A DNA stretch of 64,000 nt from Gallaecimonas kandeliae (GCF_030450055.1 NZ_CP118480.1:3533501-3597500); one strand, 5' to 3'. Shown: positions 51,716 through 62,310, counted from the first letter of the stretch. The notes: generated by a model from the letters alone, not told the origin. Made by a program: numbers and translations.

Positions 51716-52290
51716 GCTTGGGGTTCCTCCCGTTGAAATAGCAGGGCCTGCACCTGGCCGGCCTTGAGTTCGCGATGCAGGTGCCAGTTGGCCGGTGCCT
51801 CCAGGGCCAGGCCCTGTTCGGCTTCCACGTAGATCCAGGCATCTGCAGCCAGCCAACCCTTTTCTTCCAGCAGCTTGAGGGTCGGGGCGGCGAGGGCCTT
51901 GCCGAAAGGCGGGTCCACGAACACCAGGTCCTGGGGCTTGGCCGGGGTCTGGGCCAACCAGGCCAGCACATCCCCTTCCACCACCTGGCCCCGCTGGGCA
52001 TCCAGCCTGGCCAGGTTTTCCCTGAGCTGGTGTGCGGCGCCCTTGTCCTTCTCCACCAGAGTCAGGCTCTCGGCATGGCGGGACAATGCCTCGAAACCCA
52101 GGGCGCCGGCGCCGGCAAAACAGTCCAGCACGGCGGCTTCTATGGTCTGGCCCTGGAGCCAGTTGAACAGCGTCTCCCTGACCCTGTCGGTGGTGGGCCT
52201 CAGCCCCTCCACGTCCTTGACCGGCAGCTTGCGGCCCCGGTACTGGCCGGCAATGATGCGGATCTGGCCGCTTGTACCCTTGACTGCCAT
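51712..52290 (-). CDS. rsmD: 16S rRNA (guanine966-N2)-methyltransferase
   Basis: 192 residues. Start region GQIRIIAGQYRGRKLPV and RPTTDRVRETLFNWL are family signs; motif I is LDCFAGAGALGFEALSR and the catalytic motif is DLVFVDPPFG (DPPF). It methylates G966 of 16S rRNA in 30S assembly. It is divergent from ftsY, as in E. coli. Confidence 0.95.
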   Translation of the reverse strand: MAVKGTSGQIRIIAGQYRGRKLPVKDVEGLRPTTDRVRETLFNWLQGQTIEAAVLDCFAGAGALGFEALSRHAESLTLVEKDKGAAHQLRENLARLDAQRGQVVEGDVLAWLAQTPAKPQDLVFVDPPFGKALAAPTLKLLEEKGWLAADAWIYVEAEQGLALEAPANWHLHRELKAGQVQALLFQREEPQA

Positions 52291-52366
52291 GGCGGTTCTT
52301 TGCCCTCCGGGTTAGACTAGCGCCTTTAAAAATCACGCTATTCTAGCCGCCAGACAGCAGATTGCC

Positions 52367-53800
52367 ATGAGCAAAAAGAAAGGTTTCCTTTCCTGGCTTG
52401 GCCTGGGCCGCGACAAGGCCGAGCCGAGCAAGGAGCAAGTCGAGGTCCAAGAGACCCCTGCCCCCCTAGATACCCCCCTCCCCGAAGCCGAGGTCCCTCA
52501 CGCAGAAGCCCCCGTAGTGGAGGTGGAAGCCGAGCTGCCCGCAGAGGCCGTGGCGGCCGAGCCCGCCCAGGAAGAAACAGCAGCGGCCCTTGTCGAGGCC
52601 GAGCCTGAAGCCGAAGCCGAAGCCGAAGCCGAAGCCGAAGCCGAAGCCGAAGCCGAAGCCGAAGCCGAAGCCGAAGCCGAAGCCGAAGCCGAAGCCGAAG
52701 CCGAAGCCGAAGCCGAAGCCGAAGCCGAAGCCGAAGCCGAAGCCGAAGCCGAAGCCGAAGCCGAAGCCGAAGCCGAAGCCGAAGCCGAAGCCGAAGCCGA
52801 ACAGGATGCTGCGCCGGCCCAGGAAGAAATCAAGGCCGATCTGGCCACCCAGGCCGCCAAGGCCCACGCCGGCAAGGAAAAGCCGGGCTTTTTCAGCCGC
52901 TTGCGCCAAGGACTCAAGCGCACCCGTGAAAACATCGGTGCCGGCTTCCTGGCCATCTTCCGCGGCAAGAAGATTGACGACGAACTGTTCGAAGAGCTGG
53001 AGACCCAACTGCTGCTGGCAGACGTGGGGGTCGAGACCACCACCCGCCTCATCGACCGCCTTACCAAGCAGGCCAGCCTCGGCCAGCTCAAGGACGGCGA
53101 AGCCCTTTACGACCTGCTCAAGAAAGAGATGCGGGCGTTGCTGGATCCCGTCTCCCAGCCCCTGGTGCTGGACCGCAAGCCCCACGTGATCCTGATGGTC
53201 GGTGTCAACGGTGTCGGCAAGACCACCACCATCGGCAAGCTGGCCCGCCAGTTCAAGGACCAGGGCAAGTCGGTGATGCTGGCCGCCGGTGACACCTTCC
53301 GCGCCGCCGCCGTGGAGCAGCTGCAGGTCTGGGGGGAGCGCAACAACATCCCCGTCGTCGCCCAGCACAGCGGCGCCGATTCGGCGTCCGTGGTGTTCGA
53401 CGCCCTCCAGGCCGCCAAGGCCAGGGGCGCCGACGTGCTGATCGCCGACACCGCCGGGCGCCTGCAGAACAAGGCGCACCTGATGGAAGAGCTGAAGAAG
53501 ATAGTGCGGGTCATGAAGAAGCTGGACCCCGAGGCCCCCCACGAGGTGATGCTGGTGCTGGACGCCGGCACCGGCCAGAACGCCCTCAGCCAGGCCAAGA
53601 TCTTCAGCGAGGCGGTGGGCCTGACCGGCATCAGCCTGACCAAGCTCGACGGCACCGCCAAGGGCGGGGTCATCTTTGCCATAGCGGACAAATTTGGTAT
53701 TCCTATCCGCTACATAGGTGTGGGCGAAGGTATCGAAGACCTGCGGACTTTCAATGCCGGGGACTTCGTGGACGCCCTCTTCGAGACAGAGGAAAGATGA
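52367..53800 (+). CDS. ftsY: Signal recognition particle receptor FtsY
   Basis: 477 residues. An acidic A domain (about 20-165) contains 32 tandem Glu-Ala pairs. The NG domain follows: G1 [35 protein letters not shown] and [10 protein letters not shown]. FtsY is the membrane receptor that docks ribosome-SRP complexes at SecYEG. It overlaps ftsE by 4 bp. The perfect repeat, not the GTPase, is the unusual part; see the repeat entry. Confidence 0.97.
   Translation: MSKKKGFLSWLGLGRDKAEPSKEQVEVQETPAPLDTPLPEAEVPHAEAPVVEVEAELPAEAVAAEPAQEETAAALVEAEPEAEAEAEAEAEAEAEAEAEAEAEAEAEAEAEAEAEAEAEAEAEAEAEAEAEAEAEAEAEAEAEAEQDAAPAQEEIKADLATQAAKAHAGKEKPGFFSRLRQGLKRTRENIGAGFLAIFRGKKIDDELFEELETQLLLADVGVETTTRLIDRLTKQASLGQLKDGEALYDLLKKEMRALLDPVSQPLVLDRKPHVILMVGVNGVGKTTTIGKLARQFKDQGKSVMLAAGDTFRAAAVEQLQVWGERNNIPVVAQHSGADSASVVFDALQAAKARGADVLIADTAGRLQNKAHLMEELKKIVRVMKKLDPEAPHEVMLVLDAGTGQNALSQAKIFSEAVGLTGISLTKLDGTAKGGVIFAIADKFGIPIRYIGVGEGIEDLRTFNAGDFVDALFETEER
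52607..52798 (+). repeat. Perfect hexanucleotide tandem repeat (GAAGCC)x32 inside ftsY
   Basis: 192 bp, 32 copies of GAAGCC without one mismatch, in frame as (Glu-Ala)32. Copy change would alter the acidic linker by two residues per unit and never shift the frame. It also opens a false (Gly-Phe)n frame on the other strand. Confidence 0.98.
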
Positions 53801-54474
53801 TCCGCTTCGAGCAGGTTTCCAAGGCCTACGCCGGCGGCGCCCAGGCGCTGCAGAACGTCAGCTTCCATCTCGCCAAGGGCGAGATGGCCTTCCTGACCGG
53901 TCATTCCGGCGCCGGCAAGAGTACCCTGCTCAGGCTGATCACCCTCCAGGAGCGCGCTTCGGCGGGCAAGATCAGCATCAACGGCCACGACATAACCCGC
54001 CTCAAGCCGGCCCAGATCCCCTATGTGCGCCGCGACATCGGCATCATCTTCCAGGATCACCGGCTGCTGATGGACAGGACCGTCTTCGAAAACGTGGCCC
54101 TGCCGCTGGTGGTGGTGGGCTTCACCGCCGCCGAGATCCGGAAAAGGGTGCAGACGGCCCTGGGCTGGGTGGGCCTGTCCGACAAGGCCGACTGCCGCCC
54201 CATCCAGCTCTCCGGTGGCGAGCAGCAGCGGGTGGGCATAGCCCGCGCCGTGGTCAACAAGCCGCCGCTGCTGCTGGCCGACGAGCCCACCGGCAACCTG
54301 GACCCCAAGCTGTCCATGGATATCCTCAAGCTCTTTGAAGACCTCAACAGCCTGGGGATCTCGGTGCTGGTGGCCACCCATGACCTGGGCCTTATCGCCC
54401 GCATGCGCCACCATACCTTGACCCTCAAGCAGGGCCGGATGCTGGGGGATTCGCTGGCGGGGGACCTGGCATGA
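53797..54474 (+). CDS. ftsE: Cell division ATP-binding protein FtsE
   Basis: 225 residues. Walker A is GHSGAGKST, signature [15 protein letters not shown] and Walker [12 protein letters not shown]. With FtsX it forms an ABC-type complex that activates EnvC, and so amidases AmiA/B, at the septum. envC is also in this window (58774). Overlaps ftsY and ftsX by 4 bp each. Confidence 0.97.
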   Translation: MIRFEQVSKAYAGGAQALQNVSFHLAKGEMAFLTGHSGAGKSTLLRLITLQERASAGKISINGHDITRLKPAQIPYVRRDIGIIFQDHRLLMDRTVFENVALPLVVVGFTAAEIRKRVQTALGWVGLSDKADCRPIQLSGGEQQRVGIARAVVNKPPLLLADEPTGNLDPKLSMDILKLFEDLNSLGISVLVATHDLGLIARMRHHTLTLKQGRMLGDSLAGDLA

Positions 54475-55451
54475 GCCTACTGTTCGAGAACCGCACCAGC
54501 GCCCCCAGCGCCGCCAAGCCGGGCTTTGGCAGCCGCTTGATGATGTACTTCGTACGCCATATGCAGCAGGGCCTCGGCAGCCTGGGTGAGCTTTGGCGTG
54601 CCCCCCTGGCCAGCCTGCTGACCGTCGCCGTCTTGGGCTTTTCCCTGACCCTGCCAACCACCTTCTATGTGCTGCTGAAAAATGTCGAGGGGGTCTCGGC
54701 CCAGTTCGACAAGGCTTCCCAGATCACCCTCTTCCTCAAGGATTCGGTGAACCTGGAAGAGGCCGCCAAGGCCGCCACCCGCATCGGCCTCTACCCCGAG
54801 GTGGCCAAGGCCAAGCTGGTGACCCGCGACGAGGGGCTGACCGAGTTCCGCGAGAAGAGCGGCTTCGGCGAGGCCCTGGACTACCTGGACGACAACCCCC
54901 TGCCCAACCTGATCCTGGTCACCCCCACCGAGCGCCACTCCAGCCCGGCCGCCGCCCAGGCGCTGCTGGACAAGCTGGACGGTGAGCGTGAGGTGGAACA
55001 GGGCCGCCTGGATCTGGACTGGCTCAAGCGCCTGGACGCCCTGCTGACCCTGGCCAGGGACGCCGTGACCCTGGTCGCCGGCCTGCTGCTGGTGACCATG
55101 GTGCTGGTGGTGGGCAACACCATACGGCTGCTCATCGAGCACAGGCGCGACAGCATCAACGTCATGAAAATGGTGGGGGCGACCGACGCCTTCGTGCGCC
55201 GCCCCTTCCTCTATACCGGTTTCTGGTACGGCCTGGCCGCCGGCCTGATGGCCCTGCTGCTGGTGAGCCTGGGCCTTTTGTGGCTGGAGCGCAGCGTGGC
55301 CCAACTGGTGGATATCTATGATTCCCGCTTTGTGCTCAGTGGCTTAGGCGGCCAGGAAGCGCTGGCGGTGCTGGGGCTCTCGGTGCTGCTGGGGCTCAGC
55401 GGCGCCTATCTGGCCGTCTGGCGCCATCTCAAGGCCATGGAACCGGCTTGA
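54471..55451 (+). CDS. ftsX: Cell division permease-like protein FtsX
   Basis: 326 residues. Four helices: about 45-65, 195-220, 250-275 and 295-318. A periplasmic loop of about 110 residues between the first two is the EnvC-binding part. [16 protein letters not shown] is the FtsE coupling segment. The last codons are followed by the rpoH promoter region. Confidence 0.96.
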   Translation: MSLLFENRTSAPSAAKPGFGSRLMMYFVRHMQQGLGSLGELWRAPLASLLTVAVLGFSLTLPTTFYVLLKNVEGVSAQFDKASQITLFLKDSVNLEEAAKAATRIGLYPEVAKAKLVTRDEGLTEFREKSGFGEALDYLDDNPLPNLILVTPTERHSSPAAAQALLDKLDGEREVEQGRLDLDWLKRLDALLTLARDAVTLVAGLLLVTMVLVVGNTIRLLIEHRRDSINVMKMVGATDAFVRRPFLYTGFWYGLAAGLMALLLVSLGLLWLERSVAQLVDIYDSRFVLSGLGGQEALAVLGLSVLLGLSGAYLAVWRHLKAMEPA

Positions 55452-55458
55452 TCCGGGC

Positions 55459-55486
55459 GGAACTTTTGCCTAGAGTGGCTCTCTCA
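55459..55486 (+). promoter_or_regulatory. Sigma-E-type promoter of rpoH
   Basis: GGAACTT (55459-55465), 16-bp spacer, TCTCA (55482-55486). It resembles sigma-E promoters (GGAACTT, TCTGA) such as P3 of E. coli rpoH, and lies ~47 bp before the start codon. Confidence 0.55.
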
Positions 55487-55533
55487 GGTAAGGTTGTTTT
55501 TGTGACCTTTATCGCAGTTTTAGAGGGAGAGAG

Positions 55534-56385
55534 ATGAGCGACCATCTGCAATCCATGGCGTTGACCCTGCCGGCCAGTGGCAGCCTTGAGGCCTACCTCC
55601 ATTCGGTGAACAGCATTCCCATGCTGAGCGCCGAGGAGGAGCACGCCCTGGCCACCCGTCTGCAAGAAGAAGGCGACCTGCAGGCGGCCAAGGCCCTGAT
55701 CATGTCCCACCTGCGTTTCGTGGCCCACGTGGCCCGCAGTTACGCCGGTTATGGCCTGCCCCAGGCCGATCTCATCCAGGAAGGCAACATCGGCCTGATG
55801 AAGGCGGTCAAGCGTTTCGACCCCAATGTCGGGGTGCGGCTGGTGTCCTTCGCCGTCCACTGGATCAAGGCCGAGATCCACGAATATGTGCTGAAGAACT
55901 GGCGCATCGTCAAGATCGCCACCACTAAGGCTCAGCGCAAACTCTTCTTCAACCTGCGCTCCAAGAAGAAGCGCCTCGGCTGGTTCAGCCACGACGAGGT
56001 GCAGATGGTGGCCGAGGAACTGGGGGTCAGCCCCAGCGAAGTGCGGGAGATGGAAGCGCGCATGAGTTCGCCGGACCAGGCCTTCGAGCTGGCCAGCGAC
56101 GATGACGACGAGTCCTACGCCCCTGTCCACTACCTGGAGGACAAGTCCTCCGATGTGGCCCAGGTCGTCGAAGAAGAGCAGTGGGAAGCCGCTTCCCACA
56201 GCCGCCTCGGCCATGCCCTGGCCGTGCTGGACGAGCGCAGCCGCGACATCCTCCAGCGCCGCTGGCTGGACGAGGACAAGGCCACGTTGCAGGAGCTGGC
56301 CGACAAGTACCAGGTCTCCGCCGAGCGGGTCAGGCAACTTGAGAAAAACGCCCTGGGCAAACTCAAGGGCGCCATGCTCAACTAA
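55534..56385 (+). CDS. rpoH: RNA polymerase sigma-32 factor
   Basis: 283 residues, RBS GAGGGAGAGAG. Region 2 is [19 protein letters not shown] with [14 protein letters not shown]; the RpoH box is QRKLFFNLR; region 4 has [20 protein letters not shown]. It directs heat-shock transcription. ftsY-ftsE-ftsX-rpoH is the usual order. Confidence 0.97.
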   Translation: MSDHLQSMALTLPASGSLEAYLHSVNSIPMLSAEEEHALATRLQEEGDLQAAKALIMSHLRFVAHVARSYAGYGLPQADLIQEGNIGLMKAVKRFDPNVGVRLVSFAVHWIKAEIHEYVLKNWRIVKIATTKAQRKLFFNLRSKKKRLGWFSHDEVQMVAEELGVSPSEVREMEARMSSPDQAFELASDDDDESYAPVHYLEDKSSDVAQVVEEEQWEAASHSRLGHALAVLDERSRDILQRRWLDEDKATLQELADKYQVSAERVRQLEKNALGKLKGAMLN

Positions 56386-56386
56386 G

Positions 56387-56413
56387 AAAAAAGCCGGCAT
56401 CAGCCGGCTTTTT
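56387..56413. terminator. Bidirectional terminator rpoH / panZ
   Basis: AAAAAGCCGG CATCAG CCGGCTTTTT between convergent genes. Confidence 0.9.
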
Positions 56414-56430
56414 CGATCCTGGGGTTTGGC

Positions 56431-56808
56431 TCAGAGGGCCTTCTGCCACTGGTCCTCGGCCACGGCCTCGAAACCCAGGGCCAGCAGGAAATCCCCCACC
56501 ATGGCCCGGTTTTCCACAGGGTAGTCGGAGGCCAGGGCGCGGACCTGGCTCAGGCCCATCTCCTTGGCCCGCTCCAGGGCTTTCTCCATCAAGTAGCGGC
56601 CCACGCCGCGGCGGCGGGTCTCGCTGCGCACCCCCAGGTTCACCAGGCGGTCGCCGTCCAGGCGCACGGCGCCGATATGACGGTCGTTGAAGGTCGCCAC
56701 AAACCAGAAGGGGGCCATCAGGTCGGCCGGCAGGTGGCCGTAGAGCTTGCCAAGATCGGTTTCCATCTGCGCCGAAAGTGGCGGATTCGCGTGGATAGTC
56801 AAACGCAT
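56431..56808 (-). CDS. panZ: GNAT-fold PanZ/PanM-like protein
   Basis: 125 residues. The acetyl-CoA loop is VRSETRRRGVGRYLMEKAL; MRLTIH at the start and the end LLALGFEAVAEDQW align with E. coli PanZ, which also lies beside rpoH. PanZ binds acetyl-CoA and promotes self-cleavage of aspartate decarboxylase PanD, linking CoA level to pantothenate synthesis. I call it from similarity and place. Confidence 0.75.
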   Translation of the reverse strand: MRLTIHANPPLSAQMETDLGKLYGHLPADLMAPFWFVATFNDRHIGAVRLDGDRLVNLGVRSETRRRGVGRYLMEKALERAKEMGLSQVRALASDYPVENRAMVGDFLLALGFEAVAEDQWQKAL

Positions 56809-56818
56809 GAGCGGGTCC

Positions 56819-57547
56819 TTAGCCTCGATTTGCCTTCATTCTACCAGAAGTTGCCAGCTGCTCGGCGGGCAGAAGAGCCGATACCGGCACCAGCTCGGTG
56901 GCCGGCAGCTTGGCCAGCGCCGCCTGCAGGAAAGCCAAGGTCCTGGGGTGGGGATGGGCTATGACCACCACCTGGCCGTCGCGCCTGGCCAGGCGCAGGG
57001 CCCGCTGCCATTGGCCGACCATGCCGGCCTGGTCGTTGTCCAGGAACACCTTGCGGGCCACGGCCGGTACCCCCGCCGCCCTGGCTGCGGCCAGGGCCTG
57101 GGACTGGGCCGTAGTGCGGGAATCCACGAAATAGAGGCCGCGTTTGGCAAGATCCGCCATCAACCAGTCCATGCGCTGCCTGTCCTGGGTGAGCAGGGAG
57201 CCCATGTGGTTGTTGACGCCCTTGGCCTCGGGCACGTCCTGCAGGGCAGCGGCCAGGATCTGCTCCAGCTGGGCCCGGCTCTGGGTGTTGGTGAGGGTGT
57301 GGGCTTCCAGCGGCGCCTTGCCCTGGGGCTCCATGGGCAGGTGCAGCATGATCGGCTGCCTGGCCTCGGCGGCCAGCTTGGCGCCATAAGGGGTGTGGGG
57401 CAGCACCGACAGGGTCACGGCCCTGGGCAGGGCCAGGGCCTGGACGTCGGCGGCACTGTAGCCTATGTCATCGACGATCAGCGCCAGCTTGGGCTGGGCC
57501 GTCGCCAGGGCCGGCAAGAGCCCCAGCAGCAGGGAAAGAAGGCGCAC
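56819..57547 (-). CDS. yibQ: Divergent polysaccharide deacetylase YibQ
   Basis: 242 residues from GTG 57547 (AAGGA 5 bp upstream). A signal peptide (about 1-18, LLSLLLGLLPALATA) leads to LALIVDDIGYS, LHLPMEP, NNHMGSLLT, YFVDSRTT and VIAHPHP, the metal and fold motifs of the family. It is periplasmic; its glycan substrate is unknown. It comes last in the gpmI-envC-S41 protease operon. Confidence 0.92.
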   Translation of the reverse strand: MRLLSLLLGLLPALATAQPKLALIVDDIGYSAADVQALALPRAVTLSVLPHTPYGAKLAAEARQPIMLHLPMEPQGKAPLEAHTLTNTQSRAQLEQILAAALQDVPEAKGVNNHMGSLLTQDRQRMDWLMADLAKRGLYFVDSRTTAQSQALAAARAAGVPAVARKVFLDNDQAGMVGQWQRALRLARRDGQVVVIAHPHPRTLAFLQAALAKLPATELVPVSALLPAEQLATSGRMKANRG

Positions 57548-57561
57548 TTTAGTCCTTGTTG

Positions 57562-58761
57562 TTATGGCTGTTTCTGCTCTTCGAAATAGGTGACGGCTTC
57601 CCAAAGCAGGGCATCGTCTGCCCACTGCCCTTCCTGGGCCTGCTCGGCCTGGCGGGTCAGGGGAAAATGGGTTCTCAGCCGGGAACGCTGCCCGGCGTCC
57701 GCCAGCAGGCTGCCGGCCGGGATGTCGGGCACTATGCCCTTGCCCTGGATGGAGGTGCCGCTGGGGGTCAGGTAGAGGGCTGTGGTGAGCTTGAGGGCCC
57801 TGTCGCCGCCGGCCAAGGGGATCAGGCTCTGGACGCTACCCTTGCCGAAGCTCTTCTGGCCCAGCAGCTTGGCCCTGCCCCTGTCCTTGAGGGCGCCGGC
57901 CAGGATCTCGGCGCAGGAGGCCGAGTCCTTGTCGATCAGCACCAGCATCGGCAGCTGTTCATAGGGGTCGCCGCTCTTGGCGTCGAAGATCTGGTTGGCC
58001 ATGTCGGCACGGCCATGGGTGCTGACGATGGGCCCCTTGTCCAGGAAGAGGTCCGCCACTTCCACCGCCGCCGGGAAGACGCCGCCCGGGTCGCCACGGA
58101 GGTCGAGGATCAACTGCCTGGGCTTGGCCTTGGCCAGGGCCTGGCGCACTTCCTTGGGGGTGGAGTACTGAAACTGGGTGAGCCTGAGCCAGAGCCGGCC
58201 CTTGTCCAGGGGATAGGCGACCACCGAGGGCACCTGCACCTCCGCCGGCACCAGGCTGATGTTTCTTTCTACGCCGTCCCTGCTGAGCCGCAGCGCCACG
58301 GCATCACCCTGGCCGCGCAGCTCGTCCACCAGCGCCTTGAGCGCCCGCCCCTTGACCGGCTGGCCATTGATGGCCAGCACCAGGTCACCGGCCTGGATAC
58401 CGGCCTTGTCGGCCGGGGAGCCTTTGATGGGGGCCAGTACCTTGAGCCGCTGTTCCTTGTCGAAATCCACTTCCAGCCCCAGGCCGGAGTAATGGCCGTC
58501 CGCCATCTCTTCCAGGGCCCGGATGTCGTCGGCCTTGAGGTACTTGGAATAATGGTCCAGGGACGACACCAGGCCGGTCAGGGCGCTGTCGGCCAGCTGG
58601 CCTTCGTCCACCGGCTGCACATAGTACTGGCGGATCTGGTTGAGGGTTTCGGTGAAGAGGGCGTCGGGTTTTGGGGCGGCATCCTTACCGGCCAGGGCCA
58701 GGGTCGCACCTGTGAGAAGGCTCCCTGTGACCAGCCCAGACAACCAGGACCATTTGGACAT
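57562..58761 (-). CDS. S41-family C-terminal processing peptidase
   Basis: 399 residues; RBS AAGGAGG. Signal or anchor helix (about 5-25), a PDZ domain (about 90-165, LGLEVDFDKEQRLKVLAPIKG) and the S41 core with DLRGDPGG, KDSASCAEILAGAL (catalytic Ser) and GKGSVQ (catalytic Lys). It cleaves periplasmic protein tails. Its place between envC and yibQ fits a role in wall-enzyme turnover, by context. Confidence 0.94.
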   Translation of the reverse strand: MSKWSWLSGLVTGSLLTGATLALAGKDAAPKPDALFTETLNQIRQYYVQPVDEGQLADSALTGLVSSLDHYSKYLKADDIRALEEMADGHYSGLGLEVDFDKEQRLKVLAPIKGSPADKAGIQAGDLVLAINGQPVKGRALKALVDELRGQGDAVALRLSRDGVERNISLVPAEVQVPSVVAYPLDKGRLWLRLTQFQYSTPKEVRQALAKAKPRQLILDLRGDPGGVFPAAVEVADLFLDKGPIVSTHGRADMANQIFDAKSGDPYEQLPMLVLIDKDSASCAEILAGALKDRGRAKLLGQKSFGKGSVQSLIPLAGGDRALKLTTALYLTPSGTSIQGKGIVPDIPAGSLLADAGQRSRLRTHFPLTRQAEQAQEGQWADDALLWEAVTYFEEQKQP

Positions 58762-58773
58762 GCAGCCTCCTTG

Positions 58774-59892
58774 TTAGCGGCACCAACGCGCCGGATTTAC
58801 AGCCTGGCCTTCATGGCGTATTTCGAAATATAGCCCAGGCTCGTTCTGGCCCCCGGAGTTGCCCACCAGGGCTATGGGTTCGCCGGCCGCCACTGGGTCG
58901 CCGACCCCCTTGAGCAGGGCCTGGTTCTGGCCGTAGAGGCTCATGTAACCGTCCTTGTGCTGCACCACCATCAAGAGGCCGAAGCCCCGCACCCAGTCGG
59001 CGTAGACGACGGTGCCGCCGGCCAGGGCCCTGACCTTGCTGCCCCCGGGGGCGTTGATGATGACCCCTTTCCAGTCGATACCGGCGGCGCGGCGCTTGCC
59101 GAACAGGGCCTGGACGCTGCCCTTGACCGGCCAGGCCAGCTGGCCTTCACGGCCCTTGAGGCTCTGCTGGCCGGCCTGGATCTTGGCCTGGCGCTCCGCT
59201 TCCTTGACCAGCTTGTCGAGGGCGTCACGGTTGGCCAGCATCTGCTCCAACTGGCTGGATTGGCTGCGGATCTGCTGGTTGAGCTTGTCGACTGTGGCCT
59301 TCTGTTTGGCCTGCTGGCTGCCGAGGCTGGCTTGGCGCTCCTGGATCTGCTGGCCCAGGGCGTCGAGTTTGGCCAGGGACTGGTCCAGGTCGGCCTTGGT
59401 GCTCTCCAGCTCGCTGCGGGTAGCCTTGATCTGCTTGAGTTCGTCCAGGCGGGCGCCATTGAGGTATTGGTAGTAGCCCATCATCCGCTCCATGTCCGCC
59501 AGGGACTGGAGGTTGAGCAACATCTTGAGGTAGTCGTCCTGGCCCGTGGCATAGGCGGCCCGCAGCTGCTTGACCAGCAGCGCCTGCTGGGCCTTGGAGC
59601 GCTCCTGGAGCTGGTCCAGCTTCTGCTGCAGGGCCTGGCGGCGCTGCTGCTGGTCGGCCTGCTGGCCTTGCAGGTCGCTGAGATCGCGGCTGAGCTTGCC
59701 CACCTCCAGGTCGATGGCCTTGAGGGCGCCCTGGAGCCGGTCGCGCTCGGCCTTCTGTTTGGCCAGCGCCGCACGGGCCTGGTTGATCTGGCTGTCGACG
59801 GCCTTGAGTTTGTCCTTGTCGCCGGCGGCCCAGCAGCAGCTGGCGGCCATCAGGGCCGCCAGGGTCAGCAGATGCCGGACCTTCAACCTCAT
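58774..59892 (-). CDS. envC: Murein hydrolase activator EnvC
   Basis: 372 residues. Signal peptide (about 1-22), a long coiled coil (about 25-235, Gln/Leu/Lys rich) and a LytM/M23 domain (about 260-370). The LytM part has [21 protein letters not shown] and lacks the full set of zinc ligands, as usual for EnvC, an activator and not an enzyme. It binds FtsX and activates AmiA/B. Overlaps gpmI by 4 bp. Confidence 0.95.
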   Translation of the reverse strand: MRLKVRHLLTLAALMAASCCWAAGDKDKLKAVDSQINQARAALAKQKAERDRLQGALKAIDLEVGKLSRDLSDLQGQQADQQQRRQALQQKLDQLQERSKAQQALLVKQLRAAYATGQDDYLKMLLNLQSLADMERMMGYYQYLNGARLDELKQIKATRSELESTKADLDQSLAKLDALGQQIQERQASLGSQQAKQKATVDKLNQQIRSQSSQLEQMLANRDALDKLVKEAERQAKIQAGQQSLKGREGQLAWPVKGSVQALFGKRRAAGIDWKGVIINAPGGSKVRALAGGTVVYADWVRGFGLLMVVQHKDGYMSLYGQNQALLKGVGDPVAAGEPIALVGNSGGQNEPGLYFEIRHEGQAVNPARWCR

Positions 59893-61415
59893 TCAGTGAT
59901 GAACAGCGGCTTGCCGGTCATTTCGGCGGGGATGGGCATCCCCATCAGGGTCAGCATGGTGGGAGCCAGGTCGGACAGCACCCCGCCTTCCACCGCCTTG
60001 GCCGGACGGCCGAAGTAGATGAGGGGCACAGGATCCGAAGTGTGGGCCGTGTGGGGCTGGCCAGAGTCGTGGTCGACCATCTGCTCGGCATTGCCGTGGT
60101 CGGCCGTGATCAGGCACTCACCGCCCACCTTGGCCAGGGCCTGGGTGACCCGGCCAATGCAGTGGTCCACCGCCTCGACGGCCTTGACGGCGGCCTCGAA
60201 AACGCCGGTGTGGCCGACCATGTCGCCGTTGGGGTAGTTGCAGACGATGACGTCATAGTCGCCGGACTCGATGGCGCCCACCAGCTTGTCGGTCAACTCG
60301 GTGGAGTTCATCTCGGGCTGCAGGTCGTAGGTGGCCACCTGGGGCGAGGGCACCAGGATGCGGTCCTCACCGGGGAAGGTCTGCTCGACGCCGCCGTTGA
60401 AGAAGAAGGTGACGTGGGCGTACTTCTCGGTCTCGGAGATGCGCAGCTGGGTCTTGTCGTGCTTGGCCAGCCACTCGCCGAGGGTGTTGGTGAGGGACTC
60501 GGGCGGGTAGGCGCAGCTGGTTGCGATGTCGGCGGCGTACTGGGTCAGCATCACGAAATCGGATAAGGCCGGGCGCTTGGCGCGCTCGAAGCCGGTGAAG
60601 CCGTCGTCCACGAAGGCACGGCTCAGCTGGCGGGCGCGGTCGGCGCGGAAGTTCATGAAGATGACGGCGTCGCCGTCTGCCATGGCCACGGGCTGGCCTA
60701 TGGCGGTGGTCTTGACGAACTCGTCGTTCTCGCCGCGCTCATAGGCGGCCTCAAGGCCGGCCACGGCGCTGGCGGCGGCAAAGTTTGCCTTGCCTTGAGT
60801 CAGGAGATCATAGGCGGCCTGGACGCGGTCCCAGCGGTTGTCACGGTCCATGGCGTAGTAGCGGCCCACCAGGCTGGCGATGCGGCCCTTGCCCAGGGCG
60901 GCAAACTTGGCGTCGGCCTTTTCCAGGGACGCCTTGGCGCTGCGCGGCGGGGTGTCGCGGCCGTCCAGGAAGGCGTGCAGGTAGATGTGCTCGGCGCCGC
61001 GGCGGGCCGCCAGCTCCATCATGGCCAGGATATGGTCTTCGTGGCTGTGGACGCCGCCGGGGGACATCAGGCCCATGATATGCACGGCCTTGCCGGCCGC
61101 CACCGCCTTGTCCACGGCGCCGCAAAGGGCCGGGTTCTCGAAGAAGTCGCCGTCGTCTATGGCTTTGCCGATGCGGGTCAGCTCCTGGTAGACGACGCGG
61201 CCGGCGCCCAGGTTGACGTGGCCCACTTCGGAGTTGCCCATCTGGCCGGCGGGCAGGCCCACGTCCAGGCCGGAGCCGGAGATCAGCGAATGGGGTTTTT
61301 CGGCCCAGAGCCTGTCCATGTTGGGGGTGTTGGCCGCCAGTATGGCGTTGTTATCCGGATCTTCGCGGTAACCCCAACCATCCAGAATGATCAGAACAAG
61401 CGGTTTCTTAGCCAT
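59889..61415 (-). CDS. gpmI: 2,3-bisphosphoglycerate-independent phosphoglycerate mutase
   Basis: 508 residues from ATG 61415 (61427 is possible). Start [19 protein letters not shown]; the nucleophile Ser is in [13 protein letters not shown]; metal ligands in [11 protein letters not shown] and [10 protein letters not shown]. It interconverts 3- and 2-phosphoglycerate in glycolysis with Mn2+. First gene of the gpmI-envC operon and divergent from yibN. Confidence 0.97.
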   Translation of the reverse strand: MAKKPLVLIILDGWGYREDPDNNAILAANTPNMDRLWAEKPHSLISGSGLDVGLPAGQMGNSEVGHVNLGAGRVVYQELTRIGKAIDDGDFFENPALCGAVDKAVAAGKAVHIMGLMSPGGVHSHEDHILAMMELAARRGAEHIYLHAFLDGRDTPPRSAKASLEKADAKFAALGKGRIASLVGRYYAMDRDNRWDRVQAAYDLLTQGKANFAAASAVAGLEAAYERGENDEFVKTTAIGQPVAMADGDAVIFMNFRADRARQLSRAFVDDGFTGFERAKRPALSDFVMLTQYAADIATSCAYPPESLTNTLGEWLAKHDKTQLRISETEKYAHVTFFFNGGVEQTFPGEDRILVPSPQVATYDLQPEMNSTELTDKLVGAIESGDYDVIVCNYPNGDMVGHTGVFEAAVKAVEAVDHCIGRVTQALAKVGGECLITADHGNAEQMVDHDSGQPHTAHTSDPVPLIYFGRPAKAVEGGVLSDLAPTMLTLMGMPIPAEMTGKPLFITE

Positions 61416-61556
61416 CACATCACCCACATCGCGCTCTAAGCCTAAAGATCCCGCCTAGTTTAAACATAAAGACCCATCACAAACCAGCCGCCGGGACTGG
61501 CATTGGAAGGGCACAAAGGTATACTCAAGGCCCCCAAATTCCGAGGATAGGCCTTG

Positions 61557-61988
61557 ATGAACCTGTCAGAATTGACGACCTTCGTTTCCAACCACCTGAT
61601 GCTGTCTGCCCTCTGGGTGGTGGTCTTCGCGGCGCTGCTGATGTCCCTGGTGCAGGGCGCCCTCTCCAAGGTCAAGAAAATCAAGCCACAACAGGCGGTG
61701 TTCCTGATCAACCAGGACAGCACCCTGGTGCTGGATATCCGCGCCCAGGCCGACTTCAAGAAGGGCCATATCGCCGGCGCCATGAACGTCGCCAAGGACG
61801 AATTGTTAAAAGGTGAAACATCTCGCCTTGAAAAGCACAAAGACGCCCCCATTATCCTGGTATGCGACATGGGACACAGCGCCCAGGCCGTTGCAAATCA
61901 GCTCAGCAAGGCCGGCTTCACGTCGTTGTTTGTACTGAGTGGCGGCATTCAGGGCTGGCGAGATGCCGGCATGCCCGTAAAAGGTTAA
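61557..61988 (+). CDS. yibN: Rhodanese-like membrane protein YibN
   Basis: 143 residues from ATG 61557, with AGG 6 bp upstream. One N-terminal helix (about 17-36) and a rhodanese domain with active-site loop CDMGHSAQA (Cys near 103). It may move sulfur or act in membrane biogenesis; YibN in E. coli interacts with the insertase YidC. First gene of yibN-grxC-secB-gpsA. Confidence 0.93.
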   Translation: MNLSELTTFVSNHLMLSALWVVVFAALLMSLVQGALSKVKKIKPQQAVFLINQDSTLVLDIRAQADFKKGHIAGAMNVAKDELLKGETSRLEKHKDAPIILVCDMGHSAQAVANQLSKAGFTSLFVLSGGIQGWRDAGMPVKG

Positions 61989-61998
61989 GGAGTCTTTA

Positions 61999-62274
61999 AT
62001 GGCCGACATCGTTATTTACACCAAAACCGGTTGCCCCTACTGTGTACGGGCCAAAGCCTTGCTGAACGAGAAAGGGCAGCTGTTCAAAGAAGTCTGCAAC
62101 GACAAGGACGCCGAGCGTCGCCAGCACATGCTGGACCTGACCGGCGGCCAGAGCTACACGGTCCCGCAGATCTTCATCGACGGCCAACTGATCGGTGGTT
62201 GCACCGACCTCCAGGCCCTGGATGCCTCCGGCCAATTGGACGCCCTGCTGGGTGCCGCCGCCGACGCAAGATAA
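61999..62274 (+). CDS. grxC: Glutaredoxin 3
   Basis: 91 residues. Active site TGCPYCVRAKALL, cis-Pro loop TVPQIFIDG and glutathione site GGCTDLQAL. It is a cytoplasmic dithiol glutaredoxin that reduces disulfides and feeds ribonucleotide reductase. RBS AAGGAG. Confidence 0.97.
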   Translation: MADIVIYTKTGCPYCVRAKALLNEKGQLFKEVCNDKDAERRQHMLDLTGGQSYTVPQIFIDGQLIGGCTDLQALDASGQLDALLGAAADAR

Positions 62275-62310
62275 CGAAAACGACATTTTTACACACACAG
62301 GTTTCTAATC

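Noticed and set aside
52607-52798. Possible CRISPR array
   Set aside because: Repeats are contiguous 6-mers with no spacers and are in frame in ftsY; no cas genes are present.
52466-53542. Long minus-strand frame with (Gly-Phe)n repeats opposite ftsY
   Set aside because: It is the antisense reading of the GAAGCC array and GC-rich ftsY; ftsY itself has all GTPase motifs.
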